Assembly (NCBI GenBank): GCA_041752315.1
Contig: JBGSHJ010000066.1
Coordinates: 124,001 to 188,000, forward strand
Source: SYFY01 sp041752315
GTDB taxonomy: Bacteria > Pseudomonadota > Gammaproteobacteria > Pseudomonadales > Azotimanducaceae
Direction: 5' to 3'
DNA length: 64,000 nt
Shown: piece by piece, positions 41,557-50,400 of the stretch
Numbering within the stretch: the stretch's first letter is position 1
How the letters are laid out: each line of letters starts with the position of its first letter
Translations under genes and position numbers: made by a program
Notes under the pieces: model-generated
The model's input: the letters and a program-made list of their open reading frames with translations, nothing else
Databases searched by the model: none
What the model was told of the DNA's origin: nothing

Positions 41557-41919
41557 GTGAACAGCGACAGGGAGTCGTCAAGCAACAGGGAGATCGCTCC
41601 TTCCCGATTGGTCCTCGTCTGGATGGACCGGGAATATGTGATCACACCTAGCTCAACACTGTTGCTTGGCAACTCGGCCGAGGCAGATCTTTGTGTAGCT
41701 GGTGCGTTTGTTTCGGCACGTCACGCCACCATTGAGTTCCCCGCACGGGGTCATCGGTTTGAACTCGTTGATCATTCCACCAACGGAACACTGGTGCAGA
41801 CCGAAGACGAACACGTGCGTCTTCTGCATCGGGATCGTCTGCCAATGTGGGGCGAAGGCTGGTTCAGTCTGGGAACACCACTGACCCTGACCACTGCATT
41901 GAGGTATAGCCATGTCTGA
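41557..41919 (+). CDS. FHA-domain protein
   Basis: The 120-residue protein consists almost entirely of one forkhead-associated domain: LLLGNSAEADLCVAGAFVSA followed by RHATIEF and FELVDHSTNGTLVQ. The phosphothreonine-contacting Ser-Ala-Arg-His and Asn-Gly-Thr residues are in place, though the usual GR after the first strand is GN. FHA domains bind phosphothreonine proteins, here probably a target of the kinase two genes downstream. The GTG start at 41557 lies after the upstream stem-loop. It overlaps the PP2C gene by 8 nt, so the four genes of this block are coupled. Confidence 0.87.
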   Translation: MNSDRESSSNREIAPSRLVLVWMDREYVITPSSTLLLGNSAEADLCVAGAFVSARHATIEFPARGHRFELVDHSTNGTLVQTEDEHVRLLHRDRLPMWGEGWFSLGTPLTLTTALRYSHV

Positions 41920-42661
41920 AGCCCAGTTGCTGGCACCGGTGTTGACCTTTGCCAGCGCTCATCGAACCCATCGTGGCAACGTCCGCCGGTTGAATGAAGA
42001 CGCCGTTCTGGATCGACCGGAAGCGGGTTTGTGGATGGTTGCCGATGGCATGGGTGGTCATGAAGCAGGTGACTACGCGAGCCGCGCCATTGCGCAGGCT
42101 CTGGGCAAGATCGAATTTGCACCTCAGCAAAAACTGGTGGACCGCATAGACGAGGTTGAAGATGTGTTGTTGCAGGTCAACACAGCCCTGCAGGACTACG
42201 GTAAAACGAGTTTTGCCGGGTCAACGGTAGGCAGTACGGTCGTCATTTTTCTGGCGACGGCTGACCACGGGGTGGCGCTTTGGGCCGGTGATAGCCGGCT
42301 GTACCGCCTTCGTGCAGGTCGACTCGAGCAGGTCACACGCGATCACAACCCGTTGTCGGATCTGCTGGATGTTGGCGATGTCACGGAAGCAGAGGCGCTG
42401 ACGACGGATACCAACGTCATTACACGGGCGGTCGGCGGGCACGGTCCACTGCATCTCGACCTGGTGGTCTTTGATCTCGAGCCTGGTGATCGTTTCCTTT
42501 TGTGCTCGGATGGCTTGTATCGAGAGCTCGCACAGTCAGACGTCGAAGCGCGGCTCGACGGTGACCTGGAGGAGGTCGCGGAGCGGTTGCTGTGGGCCTG
42601 TCTGAATGGCGTGGCGCAGGACAACGTCTCATTGGTCGTTGTCAGCGCACTCGCGGGCTGA
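41912..42661 (+). CDS. PP2C-family Ser/Thr protein phosphatase
   Basis: The 249-residue protein is a PPM/PP2C phosphatase. Metal-binding motifs are seen as HRGNVRRLNEDAVLD, WMVADGMGGHEAGDYAS, DRFLLCSDGLYRELAQ and QDNVSLVVV. It would reverse the phosphorylation done by the neighbouring kinase, as in PppA/Stp-type pairs. No membrane segment is present, so it is cytoplasmic. The ATG at 41912 overlaps the FHA gene by 8 nt, and the kinase gene starts 8 nt downstream. Confidence 0.93.
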   Translation: MSEAQLLAPVLTFASAHRTHRGNVRRLNEDAVLDRPEAGLWMVADGMGGHEAGDYASRAIAQALGKIEFAPQQKLVDRIDEVEDVLLQVNTALQDYGKTSFAGSTVGSTVVIFLATADHGVALWAGDSRLYRLRAGRLEQVTRDHNPLSDLLDVGDVTEAEALTTDTNVITRAVGGHGPLHLDLVVFDLEPGDRFLLCSDGLYRELAQSDVEARLDGDLEEVAERLLWACLNGVAQDNVSLVVVSALAG

Positions 42662-42669
42662 AGAATCTC

Positions 42670-45204
42670 ATGGATCAGTCGACGCCCAGGGATCTGACCG
42701 TACTGCGGCCACGCAGTCGAGATCGGACGGATGACTCGTCGGCGCGGGAAGCGGCCACGGATCAGGTGACACCGCGTGTGCTGAAGAGCCGATTTGTACT
42801 CGACGATCGACTCGGCAGCGGTGGCATGGGCACAGTTTATCGTGCCAAGGATCTGCGCAAGGTCGAGGCTCGGGATCGCCATCCCTACGTGGCGGTCAAG
42901 GTGCTGAACGCCGACATACGAAAGCACCCGGAGGCGTTTATTGCGCTGGAACGGGAAGCCTCCCGATCACAGCAACTTTCCCACCACAACATTGTGTCGA
43001 TTTTCGACTTCGACAAGGACGGCAACGTTCCTTTCATGACCATGGAACTGCTGCAGGGCCGTGAACTGGCGGAACTCGTGCAGGCTTATCCACATGGTCT
43101 GCCCGACGAGATGGCGTGGTCCGTCATCAATGGCATGTGTGAGGGGCTGCGATACGCTCATGAAAATGGTGTCGTGCATGCCGACTTCAAACCCGGCAAC
43201 GTCTTCGTGACGGATCAGAATCTGGCGAAGATCCTGGACTTTGGCCTGGCCCGCGCAGCGCGTCTGCAACATGCACAAGGCGAGGAGACTGCTTTTGATC
43301 CGGCGCAGATGGCTGCGCTGACGCCAGTGTACGCCAGTCTCGAGATGATCCAGGGAGAAACGCCGGAACCTCGCGATGACCTGTATGCACTGGCTGTAGT
43401 GATCTACCTCGTGCTGACCGGGCGCCATCCATACAATCGATTTCCCGCTGATGAAGCACTGGCTGCCGGGTTGACACCGGAGCGTCCTCGACAGCTGAGT
43501 CTGGCGCAGTGGCGGGCGCTGCGCTCGGCTTTGGCATTGCGCAGGGCAGATCGCCTGGCCAGTGTGAAGGATCTGCAGACCGCGCTCGCTGGCAAGCAGA
43601 TCTGGCGGACAGGGTCCATTGGGGCTGTCGCAGCGACGATTCTGCTGGCACTCACGGGTTCCTGGGTCATCGAAGGGTCGCAGATCGAGGACGTGCGTGA
43701 TGAAGTCAGGCAAGTCACATTGCTGGACGTGCAGACAGCACGGGTAAGCAGCCTGATCGAAGAACCGGCGCTCGACAACCTGTGGCTGCTGCGGCTGAAT
43801 GCGGAATTGCAGAGTCTTTCAGCAATCGATTCTTCAGGTGAAACCGCCCTGGTTTACAAACAGCAGGCGGCCGCGGTTGTTGCTGCGGCCATTCAGGCCC
43901 GGCAACCGCTGCAGCAGGCGATGGTCCTTTACTCTGATAGCCAGTTCCTGGCCCCTTCGAAAATTCTGGATCTGGCCATCACGGAACGGCTGAAGAAAGT
44001 GCTCGATGCGGTGGTTGTGCCCATCGGAATCACCATGACCCGTGAGCAGACCCTCGCTGCGGTTGCAGCCTTGCAGGAAGTGCATCAGGCGCTCGACCCG
44101 ATCGGCAAGCTCCTGGTGCCGGAGTTGCTCGGTAGTGTCATCAGCAGCCGTGAACAGGTCGTCATGCTTCTGGCGGAGGAAGGTCGGCGCAGATTGAAAG
44201 CAGGTGATCGGCAAGGAGCCAGGCGCCTGGCGGATGCGCTGCAACCCTTCCCCTTTGCGGCGGAGGTGAGCCATGAACTGCAGGTTGCAGGGAGCAACCC
44301 CGTCAAGGCCGTGCAACCGGCGACTCCCAGCATCGTGGCGGTTGCCGAACCGGAGCCGGACCACAAGGCCATGCGTCTGCTGACCAGTGTCCTGTCGGCA
44401 TCCTGTCTGCGACTGGACCTTTTGAAACTCGCACAGTTGATCCGTCGTCATGAGGATGAGGCAGCATTTGTGAACGAGGCTGCCAGACTTACCAATGTCC
44501 GGCTGGAAGAGTGCATCACCGAACTTGGAACTGTCGACGCCGCACTCGCGAACAGCTTGCGAAATGATGCAGCCTCGCGGCTCGAAGGGTTGGTCGAGCT
44601 CGAACTCGAGTCATCCGATCCTTGCGCGGAGTCGAGTGGGGATGATTCTGCGCTCCGCACTTGCCGGGACCAGGCAGCAGCAACCCCAACCCCGGAACTG
44701 GTGGTGTATGTGGCTGGAACCGGGAGTGAGAGATTCGCTGTTACTCGTGCAGAAATCAGCACGCGAGAGTTTGCAGCGTTCTGTGATGACACGGCGCGGT
44801 GCCACCTGCAATCGAGTGACTTCCCGGTAACGGGTGTGCCGACGGCACTGGTTGAAGAATACGCCCGTTGGTTGAGCGAACGGACAGGACATCAATATCG
44901 ATTACCGACGCTGATCGAGTGGCAGCTGCTGGCCGGTACTTCGCGTGGTGGTGTTCGGCACTGCCGGGGCCGGTACATCGGTGCGCAGCGCCCTGCGGTG
45001 ACCGACGAAGGGCTCGCCGATAACAATGGACTGTGGCATGTGCTGGGCAATGTCAGGGAACTGGTGATCGACGGTGACCTGATCGTGGCTGCGGGGGGCA
45101 GTTTTCGTGATCCGGGCGAACGTTGTGTGTCTCAGACCACGGACCTGATCGAAGTCAACGTGGATGATGCTACAGGATTTCGCTTTGTCCGGGAGTTGTC
45201 ATGA
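42670..45204 (+). CDS. membrane-bound Ser/Thr protein kinase with C-terminal FGE-like domain
   Basis: The 844-residue protein has an N-terminal protein kinase domain: glycine loop GSGGMG at about residues 49-54, VAVK with K77, HADFKPGNVFV with the catalytic D172 (HAD instead of HRD) and DFG at 190-192. A single membrane segment is at about residues 315-334 (TGSIGAVAATILLALTG). The region after it (about 335-690) has helical repeats without a recognised family. The last 150 residues resemble formylglycine-generating/SUMF-type domains: TREFAAFCDD, YRLPTLIEWQLLAGTSRGG, GNVRELVIDGD and GGSFRDPGERCVS. Kinase-SUMF fusions occur with PpkA/T6SS systems, but no T6SS gene is here. Confidence 0.87.
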   Translation: MDQSTPRDLTVLRPRSRDRTDDSSAREAATDQVTPRVLKSRFVLDDRLGSGGMGTVYRAKDLRKVEARDRHPYVAVKVLNADIRKHPEAFIALEREASRSQQLSHHNIVSIFDFDKDGNVPFMTMELLQGRELAELVQAYPHGLPDEMAWSVINGMCEGLRYAHENGVVHADFKPGNVFVTDQNLAKILDFGLARAARLQHAQGEETAFDPAQMAALTPVYASLEMIQGETPEPRDDLYALAVVIYLVLTGRHPYNRFPADEALAAGLTPERPRQLSLAQWRALRSALALRRADRLASVKDLQTALAGKQIWRTGSIGAVAATILLALTGSWVIEGSQIEDVRDEVRQVTLLDVQTARVSSLIEEPALDNLWLLRLNAELQSLSAIDSSGETALVYKQQAAAVVAAAIQARQPLQQAMVLYSDSQFLAPSKILDLAITERLKKVLDAVVVPIGITMTREQTLAAVAALQEVHQALDPIGKLLVPELLGSVISSREQVVMLLAEEGRRRLKAGDRQGARRLADALQPFPFAAEVSHELQVAGSNPVKAVQPATPSIVAVAEPEPDHKAMRLLTSVLSASCLRLDLLKLAQLIRRHEDEAAFVNEAARLTNVRLEECITELGTVDAALANSLRNDAASRLEGLVELELESSDPCAESSGDDSALRTCRDQAAATPTPELVVYVAGTGSERFAVTRAEISTREFAAFCDDTARCHLQSSDFPVTGVPTALVEEYARWLSERTGHQYRLPTLIEWQLLAGTSRGGVRHCRGRYIGAQRPAVTDEGLADNNGLWHVLGNVRELVIDGDLIVAAGGSFRDPGERCVSQTTDLIEVNVDDATGFRFVRELS

Positions 45205-45533
45205 AGCTCATGCGCCTGAGCCCGTTGTCCCAACGATTGCGGCGTGTTGCACGCGCTCATGCGGCCGGGGAGTCGACCAGGGCCGAATACAGGCAGTCAA
45301 GACGCCTGCTGTTGGCGGAACTGCAACGAACCCCCACCCGCAAGCTGGACGATACCCATCGAAGGGCTGAAGTTGCATCCATGGTCCGGCAACCCGCTGT
45401 CGGATCGGCAGGAGCGGTCACCGAAGGGTTGTCCGTGTCTTCCGGCCTCGGACGGTCGCGCCCTCAACTGCGCTGGCTGGTTGGTGCTCTGGGCGTGGTT
45501 CTCGCCGTGCTCTGGGGTTTCATGCACGCCTGA
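45201..45533 (+). CDS. small basic membrane protein, unknown function
   Basis: The 110-residue protein has a basic N-terminal half (LSQRLRRVARAHAAGESTRA then EYRQSRRLLLAEL) and a C-terminal hydrophobic segment (LRWLVGALGVVLAVLWGFMH) that probably anchors it in the membrane. Its ATG overlaps the kinase stop by 4 nt, so it belongs to the FHA-PP2C-kinase operon. I do not recognise a family. The linkage suggests a kinase partner or substrate, an inference only. Confidence 0.65.
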   Translation: MKLMRLSPLSQRLRRVARAHAAGESTRAEYRQSRRLLLAELQRTPTRKLDDTHRRAEVASMVRQPAVGSAGAVTEGLSVSSGLGRSRPQLRWLVGALGVVLAVLWGFMHA

Positions 45534-45687
45534 CAAGTTGGCCATGCGCATTTTCTGACGACCGCCTTTCGTTGCAATTTCATGACACATGACGCGACCC
45601 GCGTAGTAGTGGCAAGGATTCTCCAGTTAGTGTCTGCTAACCCGATACCGGGATTCTGTTATGCACATTCACGGAAAATCACCTGCG

Positions 45688-45858
45688 TGTGGATCAAGAT
45701 GGGCGCCAAGCTTGAGCATCTTCAGGTGGATAGCTGCGCAAACTGTTGATTCAGATGGAATATTTGTGTCGTTGGATGAACTGTGAGTCTTATCCACCCT
45801 TTGGCACCCGTCTCGAGTTCTGGAGGCTGCAAACAACTTATCCTCATAGTTATCCACA
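45688..45858. other. cluster of DnaA-box-like 9-mers in a 393-nt non-coding gap
   Basis: The gap 45534-45926 has no convincing gene. It contains TTATCCACA at 45850-45858 (exact consensus), TTATCCACC at 45790-45798 (1 mismatch), TTATCCTCA at 45838-45846 (1 mismatch), and on the other strand TGATCCACA at 45688-45696 (1 mismatch). A weaker CTATCCACC lies at 45725-45733. Stretches between are AT-richer than the genes around. It could be a DnaA-binding or regulatory locus. The neighbours are not those of a classical oriC. Confidence 0.5.
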
Positions 45859-45926
45859 GCCTTTGCGGTGCGTGTCAGTCGAATGTAGCGCGGGAAGAGG
45901 CGGGCAGAAGGCCTGGAGGCGGTAAA

Positions 45927-46727
45927 GTGCTGGTACCTGCCACGGAAGATGCGCGATCATGCGCTGATCAATCGTGGTTGGTCGAACCGTTGCGCGTAGT
46001 ACTTCTCCAGACGGACAACGTCCTCGAGCAGTTTCAGCCAGAATTTGGTGATTATCCGGTCATGTTTGGCAATCTGCTTGAGCACCCGGGGATAGAACTG
46101 CAGACGCTCGATGTACGGCAGAGCGTACCGGTAGCAGGCGCGGCAGATGCCTATGTGATTACCGGTTCCCGGCACAGCGTCTATGACGACCTGCCCTGGA
46201 TCCGGCGACTGGCGGTTTTCCTGGCAGGTGAAATCAACGCTGGCAAAAAGGTCGTCGGCATCTGTTTTGGCCATCAGTTGCTGGCGCATTTTTTTGGCGG
46301 ACTGGTGCAGTCTGCAACAACCGGCTGGGAGGTTGGTGTCAAGGAAACGCAAATCTGTGAGCAGGCGGACTGGATGCAGCCACTGGCTGACCAGGTCAAT
46401 CTGCTGTCGAGTCACAAGGATCAGGTTGCGATGCTCCCCGACGGCGCCAGAATTTTTGCTCGTTCGGTAAATTGCCAGGTTGCCGGTTTCACGATGGGTG
46501 ACAATGTGATCACCTTCCAGGGGCATCCTGAGTTCCACAAACCCTATTCCAGATCCCTCATCAATCTTCGTCGCGAGATACTCGGTGCGAAAGTTCATGA
46601 GGCAGGTCTTGACTCTCTGGAAAAGCCGACCGATGAATTGTTGGTGGGCGGTTGGATCCTGCGATTTCTGCTAGGCGAAGATCGTGACCGGCAGACTGGC
46701 GGGAATACCGCAAAGGTGATGAGATGA
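45927..46727 (+). CDS. class I glutamine amidotransferase family protein
   Basis: The protein (about 266 residues) has a GATase1 domain with the nucleophile in VVGICFGHQLLAHFFGG and a C-terminal TFQGHPEFHKPYS supplying the His and Glu. It begins with VVLLQTDNVLEQFQPEFGDY. Stand-alone relatives act on glutamate conjugates or are GMP-synthase-like; no partner synthase domain follows. The start is uncertain. GTG 45927 has GGAGG 7 nt upstream, but TTG 45978 or TTG 45990 would start nearer the conserved core, and TAAAGT at 45923-45928 could instead be a -10. The stop overlaps the next gene by 4 nt. Confidence 0.8.
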   Translation: MLVPATEDARSCADQSWLVEPLRVVLLQTDNVLEQFQPEFGDYPVMFGNLLEHPGIELQTLDVRQSVPVAGAADAYVITGSRHSVYDDLPWIRRLAVFLAGEINAGKKVVGICFGHQLLAHFFGGLVQSATTGWEVGVKETQICEQADWMQPLADQVNLLSSHKDQVAMLPDGARIFARSVNCQVAGFTMGDNVITFQGHPEFHKPYSRSLINLRREILGAKVHEAGLDSLEKPTDELLVGGWILRFLLGEDRDRQTGGNTAKVMR

Positions 46728-47191
46728 TCAGGCCTTGGCAGTTGAAGCGCTATCTGGAGTTGGCAGAAGTGCTGATTCGGGAAAGACGGCTCGGCAGTCT
46801 CGGCCGTGACGCGGATGACAAGCTGCTGTCGGTGAGTCGATCCAGAACCGTTGTTCAACGGGTTCGAGAGGACCTGACCACTCTGGTTGCGTTGCTGAAG
46901 GCGTATGCGACAGGGGAATATCGCGACATACCCACGAAGTCGTTGATTCTTGGCGCAGCCGGCATTCTCTACTTTGTCACACCGATTGATGTAATTCCGG
47001 ATTTCCTGCTGGGTATTGGCTACCTCGATGACCTGACTGTCCTGACTTACGTCATCGGCATCATTCGTGGCGAGATCGAGCGGTTTCGCAATCGACCGAT
47101 CAACTCGAATACCCGGCGAGTTGACGAGATGGTCCTGTCTACAACGGCAATACCTTCCATCCCCAGCAGTGTCAGCGGGAACGATTCATGA
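46724..47191 (+). CDS. YkvA/DUF1232 family protein
   Basis: The 155-residue protein carries a DUF1232 domain with the signature YFVTPIDVIPDFLLGIGYLDD at about residues 85-105, a hydrophobic pair of helices around it and the basic N-terminal segment LKRYLELAEVLIRER. YkvA proteins are small membrane-associated proteins of unknown function found across bacteria. The ATG overlaps the amidotransferase stop (ATGA) and the stop overlaps the following lipoprotein gene, so three genes appear coupled. No function can be given beyond the family. Confidence 0.85.
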   Translation: MIRPWQLKRYLELAEVLIRERRLGSLGRDADDKLLSVSRSRTVVQRVREDLTTLVALLKAYATGEYRDIPTKSLILGAAGILYFVTPIDVIPDFLLGIGYLDDLTVLTYVIGIIRGEIERFRNRPINSNTRRVDEMVLSTTAIPSIPSSVSGNDS

Positions 47192-48150
47192 TCAACCGGG
47201 CGTTGCGGTGGTGTTTTCATGGCGTCGTCCTCTTCTTGTTGACGGGTTGCACGATCTCCGCGACCTATAACAATCTTGATCGGCTGGCGCGGTGGCAAAT
47301 GGCCGATTACGTGGATTTTGACGATCGTCAGGATGCGTACTTCAGGGCGGAACTTGACCGGTTGCTGCACTGGCACCGTGTTTCCGAGTTGCCGGTCTAC
47401 GCTGACCGGTTGGATCGTCTGAGTCGCGAAATCAATCAGGAGTTCACGGAACCGGCACTGGTGGCGATGGTCCAGGACGTGACAGCCTGGGCAGAGCGGA
47501 TCGAAGCTCAGGCGATGACGATGACCATCGAACTGATGCTTTCGCTGAGTGATGACCAGGTTGATGAATTGCCTGCCAGACTGGAGCAGTCAAACGAGGA
47601 GTTTGTCGAGGAAGAACTGGATGTCGATCTCAGTGAGGCCCGTGCAAATTGGGCGCAGTCCATGCAGGACGGTGCAAAGTACTTCATCGGATCTCTGACT
47701 CGCGAACAACAGGACTTTCTGAAGGCCCAGTCACTTCGTTATCAGCCCGAGCAACTGCTGTGGGTCGAGTATCGTCGGCGATGGCAGGCGGCCTTCCTGA
47801 AGGCATTGGCCGGCCGCAGTGATACAAACGGATTCGATGCGCGATACAGGCAGCTGGTTGCCGAGCGCAAAACGTTCTGGAGCCCTGAGTTCACTGCGGT
47901 GAGCGCGTCTAACGATGCGCTTCGACGCGACGTGACGCTGATGCTGCTGCGAACCGCGACGGACCAGCAGCGCCGGCGGATGACGGAACGGCTGAACGGC
48001 TTTTCAGAGGATTTTCGTGCATTGGCTGCCGATGCACAATCTCCCGGACCGACGCCGGGCAACTGTCTGGTCCGCTGTCCGCTTGCCGGGGAAGCGTCTC
48101 AGACGCGATCTGACTCAAGCGGGTCGAGCACCAGCCAGGCCAGCAGATAG
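47188..48150 (+). CDS. lipoprotein, DUF6279-like
   Basis: The 320-residue protein has a lipoprotein signal: basic start, hydrophobic FHGVVLFLLTGC with the lipobox Cys near residue 21. The mature part is helical and rich in Arg and Glu (LARWQMADYVDFDDRQDAYF; REQQDFLKAQSLRYQPEQLL), consistent with DUF6279 from memory. It is exported and anchored in a membrane. The role is unknown. It is the last gene of the amidotransferase-YkvA unit. Its 3' end overlaps the PspC gene by 52 nt on the other strand. Confidence 0.75.
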   Translation: MINRALRWCFHGVVLFLLTGCTISATYNNLDRLARWQMADYVDFDDRQDAYFRAELDRLLHWHRVSELPVYADRLDRLSREINQEFTEPALVAMVQDVTAWAERIEAQAMTMTIELMLSLSDDQVDELPARLEQSNEEFVEEELDVDLSEARANWAQSMQDGAKYFIGSLTREQQDFLKAQSLRYQPEQLLWVEYRRRWQAAFLKALAGRSDTNGFDARYRQLVAERKTFWSPEFTAVSASNDALRRDVTLMLLRTATDQQRRRMTERLNGFSEDFRALAADAQSPGPTPGNCLVRCPLAGEASQTRSDSSGSSTSQASR

Positions 48151-48311
48151 GCGGCTATCACCAGCTTGGGGAAGAACAACCCGACGATCACTACCGCGAC
48201 TCGGACGACTGTCGGGTCCGTGCGACTGCTACGGGCGATACCAGCGCAGACTCCACCGATCCAGCCGTTGCGTTTGTCCACCATCAGGGCGCTTCTCATA
48301 CGACGATACAT
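48099..48311 (-). CDS. PspC-domain membrane protein
   Basis: The 70-residue protein is a single PspC domain: GWIGGVCAGIARSSRTDPTV followed by a hydrophobic helix VVIVGLFFPKLVIAAYLLAW. PspC proteins sense envelope stress, acting with PspA/PspB in the phage-shock response. There is no pspA or pspB nearby. GGGAGAA precedes the ATG. It is the second gene of a two-gene unit with a 66-residue protein 16 nt upstream, and it ends inside the lipoprotein gene on the other strand. Confidence 0.85.
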   Translation of the reverse strand: MYRRMRSALMVDKRNGWIGGVCAGIARSSRTDPTVVRVAVVIVGLFFPKLVIAAYLLAWLVLDPLESDRV

Positions 48312-48327
48312 GTTGCAGTTCTCCCGT

Positions 48328-48528
48328 TCAGTTCAGGATGCTGTTCGAATTCGGGACCAGTGCCAGACTGCAGTGCTCGCAGTTGGCCAGCAAATCAGCA
48401 ATCCCGGGGGCGACGTCCGCCTTTGACTGCACCGCGAGTCCAAGCATGGCAGTGAGGGAAATTGCCAGGACAATTGCGACAAAACCGGTGTGGGGATATC
48501 CGAGGATTGGTCTGCGGATGATGTTCAT
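48328..48528 (-). CDS. small membrane/secreted protein upstream of pspC
   Basis: The 66-residue frame starts ATG 48528 after GGAGCAACC. It has a basic start and a hydrophobic segment FVAIVLAISLTAMLGLAV, followed by a short exported tail with two cysteines (LLANCEHCSLALV). The hydrophobic run could be a signal peptide or an anchor. I do not recognise a family. The 16-nt gap to pspC suggests cotranscription. Confidence 0.55.
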   Translation of the reverse strand: MNIIRRPILGYPHTGFVAIVLAISLTAMLGLAVQSKADVAPGIADLLANCEHCSLALVPNSNSILN

Positions 48529-48703
48529 GGTTGCTCCGAGGTATGAGTTGACACTGTGCGGGTTTCATATCAACTTCCATGCCAGCGAATTTCCGTAGAA
48601 TTTCAGCAGGAACCAGTGGCAACGCTGTGGAAACACCGCAGTTGTGGCGCAACTGACGAAATCGTGGTCTTCGTGGTGCTGCGATGGGGTTGAAGGGGGG
48701 GCC

Positions 48704-50323
48704 ATGGATTTTCATTTCGCCAATGTCTTTGAAGCCATCAGTGATCTGCAGCCGGAAAGACCGGCCGTCATCTGTGACGGCCAGGTCCGTAGCTGGCGGG
48801 AATATGATGATCGGGCGGCGAGGCTTGCATCGCTCCTGTCGACACATGGGCTTGGCCAGGACAGCAAGGTCGGGCTGTACCTGCATAACTGCAACGAGTA
48901 TCTGGAAGCCCAGTATGCGGTGTTCAAGATTCGTGGTTGTCCGATCAACGTCAACTATCGGTACAAGGCGGATGAACTGGTTTATCTGCTGGACAACGCT
49001 GATGTTGAGGCCGTCGTATTCCAGGCTGCCTATGCAGCCCGGATATGGGAAATACGCCAGCGATTGCCGAAGGTAAAACTTTATATCCAGGTGGACGACG
49101 GTACTGAATCGCTGTTGAAAGGTGCGGTGGATTACGAAAAGGTGCTCCGCATTCAGAACCCGATGGCGCGAATTTCCCGGTCTGCGGACGATGTTTACAT
49201 GTTGTACACAGGTGGCACGACCGGAATGCCGAAAGGTGTCATGTATCCCGGCGGCCCCTTCTGCCAGTTTTTTGCAGCCATGGGCGTTGGTGGCCGGGGT
49301 CTGACTCCACCGACCACGGTTGAAGAACTGACCGCATTGTTGCCTGGGATCGTAGATAAACCGGTGAGCTTGCCGGCATGCCCTCTGATGCACGGTACCG
49401 GGGTTTGGCTGGGTTCTTTCCTGCCCATGATTCTCGGTGGCACAGTGGTCACCACGTCCAGGCTGGGTCTCGACCCCGATCACCTCTGGGCATTGGTGGA
49501 TACCCATCGTGTCAGTGACCTGGTCATTGTCGGGGATGCTTTTGCCAGACCCCTGCTCGGCGCGCTGGATGCAGCGAGTGCACGAGGCAATCCTTATGAT
49601 GTTTCCAGCCTCAGGCAGATCATCTCCAGTGGTGTGATGTGGAGTGCGGAAACCAAGGCCGGGCTCTTGAAACACGGCGACTTTGTACTGCTCGATGTGA
49701 TGGGATCAACTGAAGGAGGTATGGGTTCCTCGGTTACCACCCGCGATGCGAGTGCAAAGACGGCCAAATTTTCACTCAATGCAGGGGTGCGAGTGTTTGC
49801 CGATGACGGTTCCGAGGTGCAGCCCGGGTCCGGCGAAATCGGCCGGGTGGCAACAAGCGCCTTTGTCCCGCTGGGTTACTTCAAGGATCCGGAAAAGTCT
49901 GCGGCGACGTTTCGGCAGATCGGCGGGGTTCGTTACAGCTTCCCCGGCGACTACGCACAAGTCGAAGCCGATGGCAGCATCACCCTGCTGGGCAGAGGCA
50001 GTGCCTGTATCAACACCGGGGGTGAAAAGGTGTTTCCAGAAGAAGTGGAAGAAGCCGTCAAGCGTCATCCGGATGTGCTGGATTGTCTCGTGGTCGGGGT
50101 GCCTGATGACCGTTTTGGTGAACGAATCGTGGCGGTCACTGCGTATCGGGAACATGTCATCGAGGGGCGAGGATGCCAGTCCCAGGAACTGATCGAGTTC
50201 ACACGCGGGCATCTTTCCGGTTACAAGGTGCCCCGTTCGGTGTTGTTTGTCGATGTGGTTCGTCGGGCGCCAAATGGCAAGGCCGACTACAAGTGGGCAA
50301 AAAAAGTGGCGCTGGAGGCGTAG
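48704..50323 (+). CDS. acyl-CoA synthetase (AMP-forming)
   Basis: The 539-residue protein has the adenylation motifs of the ANL superfamily: YMLYTGGTTGMPKGVMYP as the P-loop, DVMGSTEGGMGSS as the A5 motif, GEIGRVATS, and GDYAQVEADGSITLLGRGS leading to CINTGGEKVFPEEVEEAV, with a C-terminal lysine in APNGKADYKW. It would activate a fatty or aromatic acid to its CoA thioester. It resembles FadD-type acyl-CoA ligases. GAAGGGGGGG precedes the ATG at 48704. It is single, flanked by an unrelated pspC unit and a GGDEF gene. Confidence 0.9.
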   Translation: MDFHFANVFEAISDLQPERPAVICDGQVRSWREYDDRAARLASLLSTHGLGQDSKVGLYLHNCNEYLEAQYAVFKIRGCPINVNYRYKADELVYLLDNADVEAVVFQAAYAARIWEIRQRLPKVKLYIQVDDGTESLLKGAVDYEKVLRIQNPMARISRSADDVYMLYTGGTTGMPKGVMYPGGPFCQFFAAMGVGGRGLTPPTTVEELTALLPGIVDKPVSLPACPLMHGTGVWLGSFLPMILGGTVVTTSRLGLDPDHLWALVDTHRVSDLVIVGDAFARPLLGALDAASARGNPYDVSSLRQIISSGVMWSAETKAGLLKHGDFVLLDVMGSTEGGMGSSVTTRDASAKTAKFSLNAGVRVFADDGSEVQPGSGEIGRVATSAFVPLGYFKDPEKSAATFRQIGGVRYSFPGDYAQVEADGSITLLGRGSACINTGGEKVFPEEVEEAVKRHPDVLDCLVVGVPDDRFGERIVAVTAYREHVIEGRGCQSQELIEFTRGHLSGYKVPRSVLFVDVVRRAPNGKADYKWAKKVALEA

Positions 50324-50400
50324 TTAGAAAGCGGGTCCCGGGCACAGGACAAAATCGTGTAATGGGCTAGCGTTAGGGGTGAGAACTTGGAAACATCCCC

